DNA from: Candidatus Sabulitectum sp.
Lineage (GTDB): Bacteria; Fermentibacterota; Fermentibacteria; Fermentibacterales; JCC-6
NCBI GenBank assembly: GCA_029934845.1
Contig: JAOZLN010000018.1
Coordinates: 1-9,390 of the forward strand
Length of the DNA: 9,390 nt
Reading direction: 5' to 3'
In this document: in pieces, positions 6,079 to 9,390 of the stretch
Layout of the letters: each line of letters begins with the position of its first letter
How positions within the stretch are numbered: the stretch's first letter is position 1
Position numbers and translations under genes: made by a program
The notes under the pieces: model-generated
The model's database searches: none
What the model saw: only the letters and a program-made list of their open reading frames with translations
Told to the model about the DNA's origin: nothing

Positions 6079-7149
6079 TTACTGTGGGCAGATCCATACC
6101 TCAGAGCGATTCCTTCCGTTGTTCTTTGCATGATAAAGCGCTTCATCTGCACGACAATACAACTGTTCCTTCGTGGTGTCTTTCTGAAATTCTGCGATCC
6201 CCAGGCTTATTGTCTCGGTATTGTCTGTAGCAAATGCATACTGTTCAACTTTTATACGCATTTTCTCTGCAAGCCGGAAAGCTCCGTCTGCATCCGTTTC
6301 CGGGCAAACAACAACAAACTCATCACCACCCACTCTGAAGACCATATCAGTTTCTCTTACAAGGCCAGCCACTTCCCGGGCCAGATCAACAAAAACCAGG
6401 TCGCCGATACCATGACCGTGACGATCATTAATAACCTTGAATCTGTCTACATCAAAGATTATCAGCGATAAACTGGAACTGTATCTTGTGCTTCTGGCAG
6501 TCTCTGCCTGAATAAATTTATCGTAAGATCTTCTGTTCAGCAACCCTGTCAAAGAATCATGCGATGATTCATACTCCAGCTTCCTGCGCACATAAAGAAT
6601 TACATACAGTATTACCAGAATTACCGTAATAGCATTTACTCCAAGAATAGTGTAGAACAACTGAAAATTGCCGACTTTGCCCTCAGTTGCCACCTGTGCT
6701 GCAAGAACCACCGAATCAGCTGCTGTCCAGCAATGCTCGCTCTCCATGACTATTTCTTGTCCAATTGCTCCGGATGGGTTTATCTGGAACTCTGACAGCA
6801 GTCTTTCCAGGGAATGCCATTCCTCCCTCAGATTTAGAATTCCGTCAAAGACGCTCTGGTTTACCCCGTGGTGTCTGCTTCTGTTCTGTTCAGATATGAA
6901 ATGGGCGAACAGCCTGTTAATTTCCACTGTTATCTCATCTGATAATTCCGCAGAATCAGAAAGAACCAGTTTTGTTACTCGCTGAATCAATCCTCGTATC
7001 ATACCGGTCTCATTTATTATTTTTGCATCAAACCGGAGATTCTCTACAGTACTGTGTACATGGTAGGCCATGATGAAGCCAAGACTGAGCAGCAGGAAGG
7101 AAAGTACGATGAGATATGTGGATGGTCTCTTGTACTGTAAGATTCTCAA
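6079..7149 (-). CDS. Membrane-bound diguanylate cyclase (GGDEF) with a periplasmic four-helix-type sensor
   Basis: The enzyme condenses two GTP into the second messenger cyclic di-GMP. The protein has 356 residues. TM1 is at about 12-29. The extracytoplasmic sensor (30-163) begins with an INETGMIRGLIQRVTK stretch resembling the N.aG..R...QR..K motif of PilJ-type sensors. TM2 is at about 164-187. The GGDEF domain (about 195-350) contains HDSLTGLLNRR (197-207), DVDRFK with the metal-binding Asp (233-238), the active-site GGDEF (274-278) and YHAKNNGRN (339-347). RETD (265-268), five residues before GGDEF, is an intact inhibitory I-site, so product feedback is expected. The start is TTG at 7149-7147, seven bases after AAGGGG (complement 7157-7162). 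The next Met (27) would remove TM1. It is convergent with glnS and divergent from the peptidase gene. The signal sensed is unknown. Confidence 0.93.
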   Translation of the reverse strand: MRILQYKRPSTYLIVLSFLLLSLGFIMAYHVHSTVENLRFDAKIINETGMIRGLIQRVTKLVLSDSAELSDEITVEINRLFAHFISEQNRSRHHGVNQSVFDGILNLREEWHSLERLLSEFQINPSGAIGQEIVMESEHCWTAADSVVLAAQVATEGKVGNFQLFYTILGVNAITVILVILYVILYVRRKLEYESSHDSLTGLLNRRSYDKFIQAETARSTRYSSSLSLIIFDVDRFKVINDRHGHGIGDLVFVDLAREVAGLVRETDMVFRVGGDEFVVVCPETDADGAFRLAEKMRIKVEQYAFATDNTETISLGIAEFQKDTTKEQLYCRADEALYHAKNNGRNRSEVWICPQ

Positions 7150-7182
7150 AGGAACACCCCTTCTCTTTTGTGCAGCCCTGCA

Positions 7183-7199
7183 ATCTTGTTAAGATAACA
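7183..7199. repeat. Nested small inverted repeats upstream of the cyclase gene
   Basis: ATCTT-GTT-AAGAT (7183-7195) overlaps TGTTA-AGA-TAACA (7187-7199). They lie 34-50 bases before the cyclase TTG start, a position suited to an operator. The role is inferred from position only, and the arms are only 5 bp. Confidence 0.25.
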
Positions 7200-7361
7200 T
7201 ATCTGAGCTTGCCTGGTTCCGGGGGCAAAGCAGAGGCGGCAGCACGCCACCCCTGCACCATACATTCCCCGGAGAACAACCTCCACTGCAGCGGGCTGAT
7301 CACTTGAAACTGTGTATTCAAGAAAAGTTTCTACTGGATTGCTGTGAAGACTGATTGAAAC

Positions 7362-7382
7362 CCCTGAAATGATCCTTCAGGG
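7362..7382. repeat. Hairpin in the leader of the S9 peptidase gene
   Basis: CCCTGAA and TTCAGGG form a perfect 7-bp stem around a 7-base loop, about 90 bases before the peptidase ATG. No T-run follows on either strand, so it is not a standard terminator. It could be a leader structure or a protein-binding dyad. Confidence 0.3.
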
Positions 7383-7470
7383 ATTGCAACAGATTCGCCA
7401 TGTTCTGTTCTCCTTTGCATATTCCATGAAAGGGTAAGATCTTGTTCACTTGTTATGGAAGGCAGTTTGC

Positions 7471-9390
7471 ATGAACCGTTCAGTCATAATTTTTCTCCTG
7501 ACTATTCTCACAGCATCTTCCGCAATTGATTACCAGGAACCGCACCAGACCATTATAGACATAGCAGATGCACCTGCGTCACCCAGAATCAGCATTTCAC
7601 CTGACTTTCAGTGGTGCATTCTTCGGACCCCCCGAAAGTACACCACCATACTTGAATTGTCTCAGCCGGAGCTGAAGCTGGCTGGAATGCGTTTCAGGCC
7701 GGAAACCCTTGCTCCCACACGAACCACTGTCTACACAGAGATCGTACTGCTGAACATGGAAACCCTGGAAACACACAGAATAGAGGGGCTGCCTGACGAG
7801 CTTCGTTCTCTGAGCAGAGCATGGTCTCCAGATGGCACAATGGTTGCCATAACCAATGAAACTGCCAATGGAGTGGAATTATGGTTGATTGAAACTTCAT
7901 CTCTATCTGCACGAAGGCTCACAGAGCCTTCACTTAGTCTTACTGCAAAAGCATTTCCAAAATGGCTTCCTGCAAGCAATGGAATTCTGATCTGCACACA
8001 AGTTGGAAACGCGGTACCTCCTCCCTCTGAGAACTATGTACCCGCCGGGCCTGTGGTTCAGGAGACTACGGGAGAAGAAGCACCAGTAAGAACACTGCAG
8101 GACCTGCTGAGAAATAATCATGATGAAGATCTTTTCACTTACTATCTCACCTCACAGCTCTCGGTTGTTGATCTGAACGGGAACATCTCTGCAATAGGTA
8201 CTCCGGGAATTATCTGGGATTTTGACCCGGCGCCGGGAAAAGATCTTGTTCTTGTACATATTCTGCATGAGCCATTCTCATACTCTGTTACAGCCTCAAG
8301 ATTCCCCATGAGAATTGAGGTACGCGACCTTGAAGGACATACTGTACACACCGTGGCGGATCTTCCTGTTCGTGATAACATTCCCCTGGCTTTTGGAAGT
8401 GTATACAACGGCCCGCGATCAGTGGAATGGCGAGCAGATACACCGGCAACACTGTGCTGGGTAGAAGCAGTTGATGGCGGTAATGCCGGCGAATCAGCAG
8501 ATTATCGCGACCAGGTATTTCTGCTGAAAGCCCCATTTGAGGAAAGTCCGTGCGAGCTTGCGCTGCTTCAGAACAGATACGGTGGGATCGACTGGGGAAC
8601 AGATTCGCTGGCACTGATATCTGAATGGTGGTGGCCAACAAGAAACATGAGAACCTGGAGAATTGCGCCTGACTACCCGGAATTCTCTGCTGAACTTGTA
8701 TTTGATTACTCGTGGGAAGATGCCTACAATGATCCGGGAACTCCCATGACCATCTTTAACGAAACTGGCAGGCGGATCCTCTTCTCAACTGACGGGGAAT
8801 CGATCTGGATGACCGGAAATGGAGCATCACCCGAAGGAAACATCCCATTCCTGAAAAGAGTCGACCTGAATACACTTGAATCTGTGGAAGTATTTACTTC
8901 TGAAGCCCCTTACTATGAAAGGCCAATGGCTTTTGCAGACAATTCGGGAAACAACCTTCTTTTCCTCCGTGAAGCCCCACAGGAGTATCCGAACTATTTC
9001 ATGAGAAATCTCAGTGACGGTACAGAATACAGAGTTACCGACTTCCCTTACCCCACCCCGCAAATGCTGGGAATATCAAAAGAACTGATCACCTATACCA
9101 GATCAGACGGCATTGAACTTTCAGGTACTCTGTATACTCCACCGGGTTACTCCCGGAATGATGGCACTCTGCCGGTTATAGTTTGGGCTTATCCTGAAGA
9201 ATTCATTTCCTCTGATGCTGCAGCTCAGATAACCTCTTCACCCTACGAGTTTGATTATGTGGGCTGGTGGTCTCCACTGATATGGCTCTCTATGGGGTAC
9301 GCAGTACTGGATGACCCTTCAATGCCAATAATAGGCCAGGGCAACAACAGTCCCAATGATACATACATTCAGCAACTTGTAATGAACGCC
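7471..9390 (+). CDS. Exported S9-family (prolyl oligopeptidase) peptidase, glutamyl endopeptidase (CGEP)-like; C-terminus beyond the window
   Basis: The frame stays open for 640 codons to the right edge. ATG 7471 follows GGAAGG (7457-7462) by eight bases. Residues 1-18 look like a signal peptide: short basic start, hydrophobic IIFLLTIL, likely cleavage after ASSA. Export to the periplasm or outside is therefore expected. The remainder resembles the beta-propeller and start of the alpha/beta-hydrolase domain of plant chloroplast glutamyl endopeptidase and its bacterial relatives: IADAPASPRISISPD (31-45), ELSQPELKLAGMRF (62-75), VEWRADTPATLCWVEAVDGG (318-337), RYGGIDWGTDSLALISE (369-385), RSDGIELSGTLYTPPGY (544-560), YPEEFISSDAAAQ (574-586) and MPIIGQG (618-624). 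The Ser-Asp-His triad would lie beyond the edge, so activity cannot be judged. No frameshift or internal stop is seen. Cleavage specificity is not shown by the sequence; glutamyl preference is known only for the plant enzyme. Confidence 0.9.
   Translation, partial: MNRSVIIFLLTILTASSAIDYQEPHQTIIDIADAPASPRISISPDFQWCILRTPRKYTTILELSQPELKLAGMRFRPETLAPTRTTVYTEIVLLNMETLETHRIEGLPDELRSLSRAWSPDGTMVAITNETANGVELWLIETSSLSARRLTEPSLSLTAKAFPKWLPASNGILICTQVGNAVPPPSENYVPAGPVVQETTGEEAPVRTLQDLLRNNHDEDLFTYYLTSQLSVVDLNGNISAIGTPGIIWDFDPAPGKDLVLVHILHEPFSYSVTASRFPMRIEVRDLEGHTVHTVADLPVRDNIPLAFGSVYNGPRSVEWRADTPATLCWVEAVDGGNAGESADYRDQVFLLKAPFEESPCELALLQNRYGGIDWGTDSLALISEWWWPTRNMRTWRIAPDYPEFSAELVFDYSWEDAYNDPGTPMTIFNETGRRILFSTDGESIWMTGNGASPEGNIPFLKRVDLNTLESVEVFTSEAPYYERPMAFADNSGNNLLFLREAPQEYPNYFMRNLSDGTEYRVTDFPYPTPQMLGISKELITYTRSDGIELSGTLYTPPGYSRNDGTLPVIVWAYPEEFISSDAAAQITSSPYEFDYVGWWSPLIWLSMGYAVLDDPSMPIIGQGNNSPNDTYIQQLVMNA

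Larger units (their letters stand above)
7150..7470. other. Divergent intergenic region between the diguanylate cyclase and S9 peptidase genes
   Basis: No gene is supported here. Open frames crossing the region on either strand lack an SD site and overlap the cyclase start. Visible elements are nested inverted repeats at 7183-7199 upstream of the cyclase start, a 7-bp perfect hairpin at 7362-7382 in the peptidase leader, and the SD GGAAGG (7457-7462) for the peptidase. No convincing -35/-10 pair was found in either direction. Confidence 0.55.

Noticed and set aside
1431..9204. Apparent excess of GAATTC (about 12 sites where two to three are expected)
   Set aside because: Most sites are in-frame GAA TTC (Glu-Phe) codon pairs, so codon choice explains them. 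At most this hints at no EcoRI-type restriction pressure.
1..9390. Mobile element, CRISPR array, defence system, tRNA or rRNA genes
   Set aside because: No long direct or terminal repeats, spacer-repeat pattern, transposase or integrase motifs, or RNA gene signatures were found on either strand.

Overview
The window is an ordinary-looking chromosomal segment of an uncultivated-type bacterium, with G+C just under one half by eye. It carries six protein genes, two of them cut by the window edges. No tRNA, rRNA, CRISPR array, transposase or phage gene is visible. Every gene has a strong Shine-Dalgarno site (GGAGG, GGGAGG, GGAAGG and similar). Three of the six start with TTG, and arginine is often encoded by AGA/AGG. 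Strong SD use argues against Bacteroidota proper. Folate-dependent TrmFO, a bacterial GlnRS and a CGEP-type S9 peptidase would fit a lineage around the FCB group (for example Fermentibacterota-like), but this placement is a low-confidence inference.

Layout: (1) complement(1-1292) is trmFO, the tRNA m5U54 methyltransferase, missing only its last residues at the left edge. (2) A 206-bp divergent intergenic region contains a perfect extended -10 promoter reading toward trmFO. (3) 1499-6006 is a compact rightward unit of three genes: an asparagine-synthetase-like class II amidotransferase, a short GCS2-family (glutamate-cysteine-ligase-like) carboxylate-amine ligase, and glutaminyl-tRNA synthetase. 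The first two overlap by 4 bases. (4) A short gap with a 10-bp stem-loop separates glnS from a convergent gene. (5) complement(6079-7149) is a membrane diguanylate cyclase. (6) A 321-bp divergent gap follows. (7) 7471-9390 is the first 640 codons of an exported S9-family peptidase resembling plant chloroplast glutamyl endopeptidase. Its catalytic triad lies beyond the right edge.

The most interesting part is the three-gene unit. All three proteins belong to families that use glutamate or glutamine: an amidotransferase, an ATP-dependent ligase that normally activates the glutamate gamma-carboxyl, and GlnRS. The translational coupling of the first two suggests they act together, possibly making a small gamma-glutamyl-type peptide or its amide. 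That is inference; plain asparagine synthesis next to an unrelated ligase remains possible. The amidotransferase has Gln in place of the usual Glu in its glutamine-binding NGE motif, and the ligase is much shorter than classical glutamate-cysteine ligases.
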